Shown here: piece by piece, positions 35,897 to 44,999 of the stretch
Numbering within the stretch: the stretch's first letter is position 1
Layout: the number at the start of each line of letters is the position of its first letter
DNA from: a bacterium
Lineage (GTDB): Bacteria; SAR324; XYD2-FULL-50-16
Length of the DNA: 64,000 nucleotides
Direction of reading: 5' to 3'
Assembly: GCA_018829445.1 (NCBI GenBank)
Contig: JAHJTV010000082.1
Coordinates: 124,001 to 188,000, forward strand
The notes under the pieces: model-generated
Seen by the model: the letters and a program-made list of their open reading frames with translations, nothing else
Told to the model about the DNA's origin: nothing
Databases searched by the model: none
Position numbers and translations under genes: made by a program

Positions 35897-38437
35897 ATGT
35901 TTGATAAAACAATAATAAAGAATCTCAGTCTGCAAACCCCTGAAAACAAAGTATATGTACTAAAGCTGATTGCTCACCAGATTCTGGGGGAACAATGGGT
36001 CTATTATCGGAAAATCAAACGCGGAGACCAGGGATTTTCACTGTTCAAAGAGAAATCTCTCATGGAACAGATGAAAGCAACTCGGGCAGCTTTAAGATTT
36101 ACAACTAGAAATGCAAGAAAACTATATAAGACTGTATATCAAGATTGTATCAAAGATATTAAAACCTTTACCGGATTGAAAACAGAATTCCCCGAGGTTG
36201 CGGATGAAGCAGAAGGAGAAATGCCTCCAGCGCTTACTTCAGATCAGGACGCGGTTATTATTTCCTGGACCCCCGTAAAATTTTTTCTGCCGGTTCTCCA
36301 GCTAAGAGCCAAAGGAATGGCAACCCAGCGTCATACAGAAGGTTTGGCAACAAAACTCTTCTTTAAAGTTGTTGGATATTATGCGGATCCTTCAAACTGG
36401 GACAAATATAAACTTAATCTTTACTTGAGGAAGTTAACCAAAAACTCTTCCTACCAAGAGATAGTTTCCGAATTGGCACCGTTAAAAAACGATCTGGATC
36501 GACTGATCGAAGTTTATGAACCCTTTAAATTTGGAAAAGCTTCACTTTCCAAGGATATAGCAACAGAGTCAGATTCTTTTGATGATGCAATGGGAGTTGA
36601 TAGCTTTGAATCACAATTGAAAACACTGTACTGGCATCATTTTATCTATCTGGCAATGGAGTTTTTTTTATTTCGGTATTACTTGGTGCTAATCACATCA
36701 ACTCCTTCCCGGGAAGCCCTTCGTTATCTGACAGTACTTTTTGAGCCAATTTTACAGAAAGCAATTGAAATCAAAAACATTTTTTTGGGCTCGTTTGAAA
36801 CAGACCGCACTAAGCGCTCTTTTCGGGTTCCCTATCAAAAGCTGGTCAGTGCAAGAGCTTGTGAACCGATGAAGAAAAACATCAGGACTCAAATGGGGGT
36901 GTTTGAGACATATACCTACAATCTGCCCTTGCTTGAAAAGAATACCCTTAATTTTGAACTCGAGAAAACACCTGAACAAGACTCCGAATGGTGGATGTTT
37001 ATAAAACATCACATACTTAATATTCAAAAACCACCTCTTTTCCCGGAGAAGATAGAAAGCGACAACAAAGAGGGTAAAAAACCTGGTACAAATGATGGTC
37101 ACAAGGCTTTGGATGAGGAAAAGAAAAAGCTCCAAACAGAGATAGATAATTATATCCAAATTAAAAAGAGGTTGGTCGAAAAAAAATCCCAGATTGAAAA
37201 AAGTAAACAAGACACGGATTCTCTTAATAAGGAAGCCAGAGTTATAATCGAAGAACAAAAATCACAATTGCTGAAAGAGGAATTAAAACTTGATAAAGAG
37301 GGTCAAAAACTAAAAGAAAGATATCAAAAAATAGAATCCAGGCAAAATGCCGCCGCACTTGCTGAGTTGGAGGAAAGGAAAAGACTCGAATCAATGGGTC
37401 CGAATAAAGAGGAAATTCAACAAATCGAGAATGAGATTAGTGATATTTCAGTAAGACAACATGTTTTATTAAATATGATGGTGATCCTGATTGTCTGTAA
37501 CCAGTTAAAACGATTGGCTCGATATGGAATTCTGGAAAGATTCAAGCAGAGAGTTAAAAATGATCAGGAATTGGAAGTAAAGAGAATAGAAGAGATTAGA
37601 AAACAGGCCGAAAAAAAGTTAAGAGATTTAAAAAAAAGAAAATCACAAATGGAACGGTTGAAACAACAGGATACAGTTGGTGTCTTGATGACAGATATAG
37701 AGAAGTTTCAAGCCGGAATCGACGATAGAATAGAAATAATCAAACAGGATTCGTTGAATGAACTTCAATCTCAAAAAGAGCGGTTAAACGTATTATTTAG
37801 TGAGATATCCAAGGAGAAGTCGCTTTCTCTTGGTTCCTCTTCAAAAGTTATCTGGCGAGTAATCCAGCAGATAGAGCCCGAGGGTGAATTCATTGCCGGT
37901 ATCCCCTCATTTGTTTCCAATCATATCCAAAATAATTATGTAAAAGAGTATGAGCCGTTTTATAAGAACATCTTTAATATCTTCGATTTACAGATCAGCG
38001 AAAAGATGCTGATGATTCAATCCCTTGAAAAATCCGGGGGAGAGAAAGCGATAAGATTGGTACTAAATGAAGGTGAAGAAAAGCAATATCAAGATCTTAT
38101 CCAGAGTTCCAAAGAGAAAATCGAAAAACATACTCCCGGCGTCTTCGATTGTAAGGTTGTTTTTTTGACCAATCTGATTCTGGTAAACGACTTGTTCAGA
38201 CTAAGTCTTGATTCAAAAAGCCTGAACGCTTTGCTTCTACTGAAAGTTGTGTCACCCAAGAGTACTCAAAATTTTAACCTAAAAGGGGAGACGGTAAAGG
38301 AACTCATGGAATTGAACAAACTTATCAATCCCATGCAAAAAAACCGGATTATTCAACAAGGGCGAGAGAATGACAAGAACCCGGAAAAACGGTTGAATAG
38401 CGCAATGTTGACCTCACTGCTGAATAATCTGAATTAA
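35897..38437 (+). CDS. Unrecognised 846-aa helical/coiled-coil protein
   Basis: No family was recognised. The protein has no signal peptide or clear membrane span. The first ~370 residues are mixed and largely helical, with many aromatic residues (YWHHFIYLAMEFFLFRYYLV near 255 is the most hydrophobic stretch). Residues about 400-520 and 550-640 are Lys/Glu/Gln-rich with heptad-like spacing, predicting two long coiled coils. The last ~180 residues are globular-looking. A good aggaacg precedes the ATG. The cytoplasm is the likely location, with a scaffold or cytoskeleton-like role possible. It stands alone between a divergent repeat-protein gene and the pentapeptide gene. Confidence 0.75.
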   Translation: MFDKTIIKNLSLQTPENKVYVLKLIAHQILGEQWVYYRKIKRGDQGFSLFKEKSLMEQMKATRAALRFTTRNARKLYKTVYQDCIKDIKTFTGLKTEFPEVADEAEGEMPPALTSDQDAVIISWTPVKFFLPVLQLRAKGMATQRHTEGLATKLFFKVVGYYADPSNWDKYKLNLYLRKLTKNSSYQEIVSELAPLKNDLDRLIEVYEPFKFGKASLSKDIATESDSFDDAMGVDSFESQLKTLYWHHFIYLAMEFFLFRYYLVLITSTPSREALRYLTVLFEPILQKAIEIKNIFLGSFETDRTKRSFRVPYQKLVSARACEPMKKNIRTQMGVFETYTYNLPLLEKNTLNFELEKTPEQDSEWWMFIKHHILNIQKPPLFPEKIESDNKEGKKPGTNDGHKALDEEKKKLQTEIDNYIQIKKRLVEKKSQIEKSKQDTDSLNKEARVIIEEQKSQLLKEELKLDKEGQKLKERYQKIESRQNAAALAELEERKRLESMGPNKEEIQQIENEISDISVRQHVLLNMMVILIVCNQLKRLARYGILERFKQRVKNDQELEVKRIEEIRKQAEKKLRDLKKRKSQMERLKQQDTVGVLMTDIEKFQAGIDDRIEIIKQDSLNELQSQKERLNVLFSEISKEKSLSLGSSSKVIWRVIQQIEPEGEFIAGIPSFVSNHIQNNYVKEYEPFYKNIFNIFDLQISEKMLMIQSLEKSGGEKAIRLVLNEGEEKQYQDLIQSSKEKIEKHTPGVFDCKVVFLTNLILVNDLFRLSLDSKSLNALLLLKVVSPKSTQNFNLKGETVKELMELNKLINPMQKNRIIQQGRENDKNPEKRLNSAMLTSLLNNLN

Positions 38438-38574
38438 CTTTTTTTGCTTTGGGTTTGATTTTTGAACACATTTCGCATGGATATCAGAACCTAGAACAAT
38501 CTGAACGTTTCTTAATGCATTTAAAGTCTATTAGAAAGAGAATCAGACATCGATTTAGAAGTCAGGAGATCATT

Positions 38575-38949
38575 ATGTTAAAAAAAATTGTGAGTTTCAG
38601 TACCCTATTACTTGTTTTGACAACGCTCACCGTTCTTGCGTTTGAAAGAAGCAGTCGATTACATGCTCTAAACGAATTGGATGTTGAGAAAAACAAAGCC
38701 ATTCTGTTAAGAACCAATAAATGCAGAGGATGCTATCTGGCGCATGCCAAGCTCTCAGGTGCAGACCTGGCATACGCTGATTTAAGAATGGCCAATTTAG
38801 TAGGCACAACTTTTATCCGGGCAACTCTCTATGGTGCAGATTTGAGCGGCGCTAAAATCGCAGGGGCAAATTTTTCCGGTGCCCAGTGGATTGACGGATC
38901 AATTTGTCAAACAGGATCGATCGGCCGATGCATCAAGCCGGTGCAGTAG
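38575..38949 (+). CDS. Exported pentapeptide-repeat protein
   Basis: The start was set at ATG 38575, preceded by caggag; a longer frame back to 38449 lacks this and would hide the signal peptide. The 124-aa product has a signal peptide (about 1-21, ending VLAF) and a CRGC motif, then about nine pentapeptide units with the A(D/N)LxX pattern (AKLSGADLAYADLRMANL; GADLSGAKIAGANFSGA). Such repeats fold as a right-handed beta helix. Two Cys near the end (CQTGSIGRC) may form a disulphide. The role is unknown. Confidence 0.8.
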   Translation: MLKKIVSFSTLLLVLTTLTVLAFERSSRLHALNELDVEKNKAILLRTNKCRGCYLAHAKLSGADLAYADLRMANLVGTTFIRATLYGADLSGAKIAGANFSGAQWIDGSICQTGSIGRCIKPVQ

Positions 38950-39212
38950 TTTTGATTTCGGCGTGATCTTAATTCTTTTAACTATATCTTCTCATATACT
39001 TTTCCTCTTTTCCTCCGCAAAGCGTCGCCAGTTTGGTTTGACTTTATGGGTAATCCTGAATAATACTTAGATACTAACAGGACAAACCACGACATTCCCG
39101 AGACAGGGGATGTGAATCTTATCTTGAGCTTACCTTTGTGAAGTAAACCCCCATTCGCACATAGAAGAATCGGATTACTTTAATAAATTCATTTGAAAGT
39201 TGAGAGGATAGT

Positions 39213-40361
39213 TTGGATTTTAATCCGTGTATGAAGCACAAAATTGTACGTAAAACTGTCAGGGAATTTGCCGAAGCTGAACTGGGGCCTATAGCGTACG
39301 AAATCGATAAGGATGCCCGTTTCCCGTGGGAAGTGGTTGAAAAAATGCGACCCCTGAATTTTTTTGGATTGCAGATACCCCAAAAATACGGTGGTGCCGG
39401 TATGGATAGCATCAGCTATGCCATCGTTATTGAAGAGATTTCCAGGGTATGCGCGGCAGTCGGACTTTGCGTTACTGTTCACAATAGTGTCGGCGCCTAT
39501 CCTATTCTTTTTTTCGGGACCGAAGCGCAAAAGAAAAGATATTTACCACCATTAGCCTGTGGTGAGAGGATAGGGGCTTTTTGCCTGACAGAATCAAATG
39601 CAGGTTCGGATGCCGGAGGTGTCGAGACGAACGCTGTCCGGGAAGGTGATAATTATATTATTAATGGAACAAAAATATTTGTGACCAACGGTGGTATCTG
39701 CGGAACAGCCTTGATTTTTGCCAATGTGGAAACGGAAGGAATCCGTCCAGATACCAGGGTTTTTATTATCGAAAAAGATACACCCGGTTTCCTGGTTGGC
39801 GAAATTGAAGATCTTTGCGGTATGCGGGCCAACCCCGTCTCATCTCTTTTTCTGGAAGATTGTGTTGTTCCTGCAGAAAATATTCTGGGGAATTCCATTT
39901 CGGGGTTGAAAATTGGATTCACAGCCCTTGATGCCGGTAGATTAGGAATAGCTGCTCAAGCTTTGGGAATTGCCCAGGGAGCTTTTGATGCGGCTGTAAA
40001 ATATTCAAAAGAGCGACAACAGTTTAAAAAGCCCCTGTCATCGTTTCAGACTATCCAGAACTATTTGGCTGACATGGCTACTGAAATAGACGCTGGGCGC
40101 CTTTTGCTTTATCGAGCCTGTAGCTTGAAAGATGAAAACAAACCATTCAGCGCTGAAGCTGCCATGGCGAAACTGTATTGCAGCAGGGTGGCAACAACGG
40201 TTACCAACCAGGCTGTTCAAATTCATGGGGGTTACGGTTATAGCAAGGAGTACGACGTGGAGCGGTTTTTTAGAGATGCAAAGGTAACTGAGATCTATGA
40301 GGGAACTAGTGAAGTGCAGCGAATGGTAATTTCAAGATCAATTCTTACAAAATTAACGTAG
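39213..40361 (+). CDS. Acyl-CoA dehydrogenase, short-chain/butyryl-CoA type
   Basis: A FAD enzyme that oxidises an acyl-CoA to the 2-enoyl-CoA. The 382-aa protein has the three standard segments: N-terminal helical domain, middle beta domain (FCLTESNAGSDAGG), and C-terminal domain with QIHGGYGYSKEY and the catalytic base Glu in EIYEGTSEVQ. The TTG start at 39213 is supported by gagagga four bases upstream and by the family-like N-terminus MDFN. etfB and etfA follow directly, so the electron acceptor is encoded next door. Confidence 0.93.
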   Translation: MDFNPCMKHKIVRKTVREFAEAELGPIAYEIDKDARFPWEVVEKMRPLNFFGLQIPQKYGGAGMDSISYAIVIEEISRVCAAVGLCVTVHNSVGAYPILFFGTEAQKKRYLPPLACGERIGAFCLTESNAGSDAGGVETNAVREGDNYIINGTKIFVTNGGICGTALIFANVETEGIRPDTRVFIIEKDTPGFLVGEIEDLCGMRANPVSSLFLEDCVVPAENILGNSISGLKIGFTALDAGRLGIAAQALGIAQGAFDAAVKYSKERQQFKKPLSSFQTIQNYLADMATEIDAGRLLLYRACSLKDENKPFSAEAAMAKLYCSRVATTVTNQAVQIHGGYGYSKEYDVERFFRDAKVTEIYEGTSEVQRMVISRSILTKLT

Positions 40362-40371
40362 TTTGAAACAT

Positions 40372-41193
40372 ATGTTGAATCTGGTAACCTGTATAAAACA
40401 AGTTCCGATGGTTTCGGAGCTTCCTTGGGACTCCAAAAGGGGTACCTTGAAAAGAGAGATGGCTGACGGGATGATGAATCCGGCTTGTAAGCACGCCTTA
40501 GAAGCAGCCCTGCTCCTTAAGAATAAGTTTAGTGGGCATATTACCGCCATCACAATGGGACCACCCATGGCGGAAGAGGTTTTGCACGAAGCAATAGCCA
40601 TGGGTGCAGACCGGGGAATCCTGCTTTGTGATCCTCATATGGCCGGGGCTGATACCTTGGCAACTTCATATACTTTAGCGCGTTTGATAGAAAAGGAGTG
40701 CGCCGATTTTGACCTGGTTCTTTGCGGATGTAACACAACCGATAGTGAAACAGCCCAGGTAGCGCCACAGCTGACAGAGGAGCTGGACGTTCCAGGGGTT
40801 ATGTATGTTGATCAGTTTGAGCTAAGTGATAAATCATTGCGTATGCAGAGAACCGTCGACGGATTTCTGGAAACGCTGGAGATGGAACTTCCGGGCCTGA
40901 TTTCCGTTTCAACGCAGCAGTACTCTCCGCGATATGCTTCTTTTTCCGGTTTGCAGGAAGCCTTTAATGAGAGTGATATTAAAATCTACGGGATTAAGGA
41001 TATTGGCGTGGACCCCGAATTGACAGGGAAGAAGGGTTCTCCAACAAAGATTTTGGATGTCTATTCACCGATGGCTAATAAAGACAACATCGTTCTTTCC
41101 GGAAGTCCGAGAAATGTAGTGGAAGAGTTATTTAAAAAATTTGACGATAAAATTGGAAGTGCAATAGGAAAAGACCTTAAAGAATATGAGTAA
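40372..41193 (+). CDS. etfB: Electron transfer flavoprotein beta subunit
   Basis: This subunit of the ETF heterodimer accepts electrons from acyl-CoA dehydrogenase. The N-terminus (NLVTCIKQVP) and the adenine-binding loop region with CGCNTTDSETAQVAPQLTEELDVP are typical. The ATG at 40372 gives 273 aa; an in-frame TTG nine bases earlier is also possible. It starts 10 bases after the dehydrogenase and its end overlaps etfA by 8 bases. The dehydrogenase-etfB-etfA order is the one seen in butyryl-CoA dehydrogenase and caffeyl-CoA reductase clusters. Confidence 0.93.
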   Translation: MLNLVTCIKQVPMVSELPWDSKRGTLKREMADGMMNPACKHALEAALLLKNKFSGHITAITMGPPMAEEVLHEAIAMGADRGILLCDPHMAGADTLATSYTLARLIEKECADFDLVLCGCNTTDSETAQVAPQLTEELDVPGVMYVDQFELSDKSLRMQRTVDGFLETLEMELPGLISVSTQQYSPRYASFSGLQEAFNESDIKIYGIKDIGVDPELTGKKGSPTKILDVYSPMANKDNIVLSGSPRNVVEELFKKFDDKIGSAIGKDLKEYE

Positions 41194-42199
41194 TAATTCC
41201 AAGAAAAGCGCTCGGGATATCTGGGTATTCGGCGACTATAGAAACTATTTCCAAAACAGGGTTACATTGCAGCTTTTAGCCAGGGCGGTAGACCTGGCAC
41301 CAAAAATTGACGCCAGGGTTTGTGCTGTTGTTTTTGGCAATGATGTTGATGAGTATATTCGAGAGTATATCGCTCATGGGGCGCAGAAAGTATACGTGGT
41401 GGATCATCCGTCACTTGATAATTATCCCATTGAGACTTTTGTCAAGTTGATGGAGATTCTGGTTGATAAGTACTCACCGGAAATCGTCCTGATTGGGGCA
41501 ACCTCATTTGGGAGAGAGTTTGCACCAAGATTGGCCAAACGGTTGAGAACAGGACTGAGTGCCGACTGCATTAATCTGGAGATTGATGATGACGGGTTGA
41601 TGGTACAGACTGCCCCCTCTTTTGGCGGTAATCTTCTTGCCAAAATAGTCACCCCTGAAACCAGACCTCAAATGGCAACCGTGCGTCCGGGGACTTTCCA
41701 GGAGATTCCCCATGATGATAACAAAAAGGGTGAGGTGATTAAAACAGATTTGCCTGACTCCCTGCCAGTTGAACGCGTTAAGGTCATCTCTTCGGTAAGA
41801 AGCCAGGAAAGATCTCAAAAAATTGAAGATGCAAGAGTAGTTGTTTGCGGCGGTCGTGGTATGGGCAGTAAAAAGAAATTCAAAAAACTGTTTGAACTTG
41901 CCAGTATTTTAAATGGAGAAGTTGGAGCAACCAGACCTGTTGTTTACTCCAATTGGGTCGATCATGATGCCTTGGTTGGCCAGGCTGGAAAACATGTTAA
42001 ACCCCAGGTTTTATTCTCTTTCGGAATTAGTGGCGCTATTCAGCACACGGCCGCAATAAATGATGCAGAGTTTATCGTCTCGGTCAACAAAAATCCGAAT
42101 GCCATGATGATGAAACTGGCTGATGTCGCGATTGTAGCCGATGCTAACCAGGTATGTGCTGCGTTGATCAAAGAGCTGAAAAAAAGGATTCGGAATTAA
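41186..42199 (+). CDS. etfA: Electron transfer flavoprotein alpha subunit
   Basis: This is the FAD-binding ETF subunit, 337 aa. The C-terminal domain shows VVCGGRGMG, SNWVDHDALVGQAGKHVKP and FGISGAIQHTAAI, the FAD-binding motifs. The 8-base overlap with etfB indicates coupling. It is convergent with era (30 bases between). Confidence 0.95.
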   Translation: MSNNSKKSARDIWVFGDYRNYFQNRVTLQLLARAVDLAPKIDARVCAVVFGNDVDEYIREYIAHGAQKVYVVDHPSLDNYPIETFVKLMEILVDKYSPEIVLIGATSFGREFAPRLAKRLRTGLSADCINLEIDDDGLMVQTAPSFGGNLLAKIVTPETRPQMATVRPGTFQEIPHDDNKKGEVIKTDLPDSLPVERVKVISSVRSQERSQKIEDARVVVCGGRGMGSKKKFKKLFELASILNGEVGATRPVVYSNWVDHDALVGQAGKHVKPQVLFSFGISGAIQHTAAINDAEFIVSVNKNPNAMMMKLADVAIVADANQVCAALIKELKKRIRN

Positions 42200-42229
42200 G
42201 AACTAAAAATAACATCATCAGATTTGGAG

Positions 42230-43144
42230 TTACGCTTTCAAGTCGGAATATCCAAATTCAGACAGTTTCCTGGGGTTGTTGATCCAGTTTTTTGCCACTT
42301 TGACATGAAGTGACAAATATACATCGACACCCAGAAGCCTCTCAATTTTTTGTCTTGATAAGGTTCCCACCTTTTTTAACATCGATCCCTGCTTGCCAAT
42401 GATAATCCGTTTATGGGTTTCTTTTTCCACAAAAATAGTGGCGAAAATGTTGATTTTTCGTTTCTCCTCTTTAAAAGCATCTATCACCACAGCAGCTCCG
42501 TACGGTACCTCTTGAAAACAATTGCGCATGATCTGCTCACGGACAAATTCGCCTACGATCACCCGTTCCGGTGTATCTGTCATTTGATCTGCTTCAAACA
42601 AAGGAATGCCTTGTGGCAAATATTTTGGGAAAAAAGTCTTTAAGGTATCTAGTCCTTTATCTTTGAGTGCACTTATGGGGACGGTTTCCGTGAAATTAAA
42701 ACGCTCATTGAGAGTGCCAATGGTTTTTAGCACTGATTCCGGATTGCTTTGATCAATCTTGTTTATAACCAGAATAATTTTTTGGTCTGGTAGTTTAAAA
42801 TGCTCAATAATGGAAAGATCTCCATTGTGAATCGTATTATATTGCCCAGGGAACGGTTCAGTTAGGAAAAAAATTAGATCCGAATCGTGTATGGATTGAG
42901 TGGCATAATTCACAATTCGTTTGTGAAGTTCATTCTTGGGTAAGTGGATACCGGGAGTATCAAGGATGATTGCCTGGTAAGACTCCTCGGTGATAATACC
43001 CCGTATATTATTCCTGGTCGTTTGTGGTTTGTCTGCGGTAATCGAGATTTGCTGACCAATGAGTTTATTCAGCAAAGTGGACTTGCCGACATTGGGGCGT
43101 CCCAACAGGGTCACAAATCCCGATTTAAAGGAGGATTGGTTCAT
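42230..43144 (-). CDS. era: GTPase Era
   Basis: Era binds the 3' end of 16S rRNA and helps mature the 30S subunit. The 304-aa protein has G1 GRPNVGKST, G3 DTPGIH, G4 NKID, and a C-terminal KH domain (KRIIIGKQGSMLKKV; GVDVYLSLHVKVAKNW). It is a lone gene here, not next to rnc or recO as in many bacteria. Confidence 0.98.
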   Translation of the reverse strand: MNQSSFKSGFVTLLGRPNVGKSTLLNKLIGQQISITADKPQTTRNNIRGIITEESYQAIILDTPGIHLPKNELHKRIVNYATQSIHDSDLIFFLTEPFPGQYNTIHNGDLSIIEHFKLPDQKIILVINKIDQSNPESVLKTIGTLNERFNFTETVPISALKDKGLDTLKTFFPKYLPQGIPLFEADQMTDTPERVIVGEFVREQIMRNCFQEVPYGAAVVIDAFKEEKRKINIFATIFVEKETHKRIIIGKQGSMLKKVGTLSRQKIERLLGVDVYLSLHVKVAKNWINNPRKLSEFGYSDLKA

Positions 43145-43630
43145 GGATGACGTTTTATAAAAGGTGTTTTGAGTGTTCTGACGATCTGGAACGTGTGAAC
43201 TAATGTTGTTACCAAACCGGATAAAATATGATTCAGGTTTTAGTTTAGGAGATTTTCTGCGGTTTGAATATCTGAAATTGTCTTGTTAAATAATAGCACT
43301 TATCTTATTTAATTGTAATAATTCATGTCTCACACCATGTGCTCTCCAAAATAAGATTCCGTGTTGTTAAAATACCCTGTAATTTTAGGAGGTTAAGCCT
43401 TCACTTTTTAACCTGATTAATTCAGTTTTGTAGATGTCAATAATGCGATTATAAGTGCAAAATAAAAAAATACTCTTGAAGATCACAAGTATTTTTACCA
43501 CAATAGTTCCGGCAATTTGATTAAAGCGGATCTGGGTTCAGCTGGTTCAGATTTTGACAAAATATAAAACAAAGATGTTGACAGTTTTAGCCGTCTGTTC
43601 TAGTTTGAATATTTTACGTTGTAGAATAGT
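43145..43630. other. Intergenic region between era and the tRNA operon
   Basis: About 480 AT-rich bases between divergent era and the tRNA/ribosomal operon. Two ttgaca boxes occur (43554 and 43578); the second belongs to the promoter listed separately. No open frame or other RNA was recognised. Confidence 0.45.
43578..43606 (+). promoter_or_regulatory. Sigma-70 promoter of the tRNA-secE-rpl operon
   Basis: A perfect -35 ttgaca, a 17-base spacer and a -10 tagttt (first two and last base match). Transcription would start near 43613, about 18 bases before the first tRNA. Confidence 0.5.
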
Positions 43631-43706
43631 GCTGGCTTAGCTCAGTCGGTAGAGCAGCTGATTTGTAATCAGCAGGTCGGGAGTTCGAATCCTCCAGCCA
43701 GCACCA
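43631..43706 (+). tRNA. tRNA-Thr (anticodon TGT)
   Basis: A cloverleaf can be drawn: acceptor gctggct/agccagc, anticodon stem gctga/tcagc with loop ttTGTaa, T arm ending ttcgaat, and an encoded CCA end. It reads ACA codons and is the first gene of the operon. Confidence 0.97.
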
Positions 43707-43717
43707 CTCCACAGTAT

Positions 43718-43802
43718 GGGGAGATTCCCGAGTGGCCAAAGGGAACAGACTGTAAATCTGTCGGCGAAGCCTTCGGAGGTTCGAATCCTCCTCTCCCCAC
43801 CA
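43718..43802 (+). tRNA. tRNA-Tyr (anticodon GTA)
   Basis: An 85-base class II tRNA with a long variable arm (tcggcgaagccttcgg region). Acceptor ggggaga/tctcccc, anticodon loop ctGTAaa, encoded CCA. It follows the first tRNA by 11 bases. Confidence 0.97.
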
Positions 43803-43826
43803 TATCCTGAGCGCAAACCATAAAGG

Positions 43827-43901
43827 GCCCGGGTAGCTCAGTGGTAGAGCGCTTCCTTGGTAAGGAAGAGGTCGGCAGTTCAATCCTGCTCCCGGGCTCC
43901 A
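43827..43901 (+). tRNA. tRNA-Thr (anticodon GGT)
   Basis: Acceptor gcccggg/cccgggc with discriminator T and encoded CCA, anticodon stem cttcc/ggaag with loop ttGGTaa. The T stem has one G-T pair. It reads ACC and ACT. In many proteobacteria tuf follows this tRNA; here rpmG does. Confidence 0.96.
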
Positions 43902-43920
43902 GATTTCACAACTAAAAGAA

Positions 43921-44070
43921 ATGAGAGATATCGTTCATCTTCAGTGCACGGAATGTAAGCGCAAGAATTACAGTACAACTCGAAACAAAAAAGCAAAACC
44001 GAAGAAAATGGAGTTTAAAAAGTACTGTTCGTTTGATCGTAAACATACACTGCATAAAGAAACCAAATAA
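43921..44070 (+). CDS. rpmG: Large ribosomal subunit protein bL33, zinc ribbon incomplete
   Basis: A 49-aa protein starting MRDIVHLQCTECKRKNY and ending HTLHKETK, the standard bL33 frame. It has the first Cys pair (C9, C12) but only one Cys of the second (C36), because the fourth ligand position is Asp (KYCSFDRKH). It is therefore between the zinc-binding C+ and zinc-free C- forms. It lies between tRNA-Thr(GGT) and tRNA-Trp, the common place when secE follows. Confidence 0.95.
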   Translation: MRDIVHLQCTECKRKNYSTTRNKKAKPKKMEFKKYCSFDRKHTLHKETK

Positions 44071-44073
44071 ATT

Positions 44074-44150
44074 AGGCCAGTAGCTCCAATTGGCAGAGCG
44101 TCGGTCTCCAAAACCGAATGTTGTGGGTTCGAATCCCCCCTGGCCTGCCA
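44074..44150 (+). tRNA. tRNA-Trp (anticodon CCA)
   Basis: Acceptor aggccag/ctggcct, discriminator G, anticodon loop ctCCAaa, T loop ttcgaat, encoded CCA. It begins three bases after the rpmG stop and precedes secE, as in many bacteria. Confidence 0.97.
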
Positions 44151-44190
44151 ATTTTGGCATAGCTTGTAAGCTTTTTAATAGATCTCGATA

Positions 44191-44376
44191 ATGTTTAAAC
44201 GATTCAGAAAATTCCTTGGTGACGTCAGAAGTGAGTTCAAGAAGGTGACGTGGCCAACCAGAGAAACTACCATCAAGCAAACCGGCGTTGTCTTGGTAAT
44301 TGTGTCAATTGTTGCCGTATTTTTAGGTGTCATTGATTACGGATTATCTGGATTGGTTAAGCTGATCATCGGATAA
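44191..44376 (+). CDS. secE: Protein translocase subunit SecE
   Basis: A 61-aa single-span SecE, the clamp of the SecYEG channel in the inner membrane. The conserved amphipathic segment is visible (FLGDVRSEFKKVTWPTRET), followed by one membrane helix. It lacks the two extra N-terminal helices of enterobacterial SecE. nusG begins 7 bases later. Confidence 0.97.
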   Translation: MFKRFRKFLGDVRSEFKKVTWPTRETTIKQTGVVLVIVSIVAVFLGVIDYGLSGLVKLIIG

Positions 44377-44383
44377 AGATATA

Positions 44384-44935
44384 ATGGAAAGTGTTGAATA
44401 TAAATGGTATATTCTACAAGCATATGCAGGCTATGAACAAAAAGTTAAATCGCTGATTGAGGAACAACTCCGATTAAAGAAGCTGGAGGAACTGGTCGAT
44501 GAGATCTTTATTCCTTCAGAGGAAGTTACAACTAAGAAACGCGGGAAAACACGAAAGAGCAACGTTACTTACTTTCCAGGATATATTCTTTTAAGGATGC
44601 ACCTTACAGACGAACTCTGGCATGTTCTGAGGGATATCCCAAGAGTTTCAGGTTTTGTCGGGAGTGATCAGAAGAATCCACAGCCAGTACCGGAAAGTGA
44701 ACTGACTGACATAAGGCAACAGATAGAAAGTGGAATCAAGCAGAAGGAAATCGATTCGACTTTCAGCATAGGTCAAACAGTTATTGTGATTGAAGGGCCT
44801 TTCGCTGAATTTAATGGTGTGATTGATGCTGTTGATCGAGAGCACAATAAGCTGACAGTATTAGTCAGCATTTTTGGTCGGGCGACTCCATTAGAGCTTG
44901 ATTTTGATAAAGTTAGATTAGAATCGCAAGACTGA
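44384..44935 (+). CDS. nusG: Transcription termination/antitermination factor NusG
   Basis: NusG binds RNA polymerase and links it to Rho or the ribosome. The 183-aa protein has the NGN domain (WYILQAYAGYEQKV; YFPGYILLRM) and a C-terminal KOW domain (GQTVIVIEGPFAEFNGVI). It sits between secE and rplK. Confidence 0.98.
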   Translation: MESVEYKWYILQAYAGYEQKVKSLIEEQLRLKKLEELVDEIFIPSEEVTTKKRGKTRKSNVTYFPGYILLRMHLTDELWHVLRDIPRVSGFVGSDQKNPQPVPESELTDIRQQIESGIKQKEIDSTFSIGQTVIVIEGPFAEFNGVIDAVDREHNKLTVLVSIFGRATPLELDFDKVRLESQD

Positions 44936-44999
44936 TATTTCAATAGAAACAATAAAAGTTTGAAAAACACTATTTGGCGTTGTAGCAAGGTAGTTAAAA

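Noticed and set aside
38449..38574. Longer N-terminus for the pentapeptide protein
   Set aside because: The internal ATG at 38575 has a strong ribosome binding site and starts a clean signal peptide.
43614..43883. Open frame on the minus strand through three tRNA genes
   Set aside because: It only reads the tRNAs backwards; the cloverleafs are convincing.
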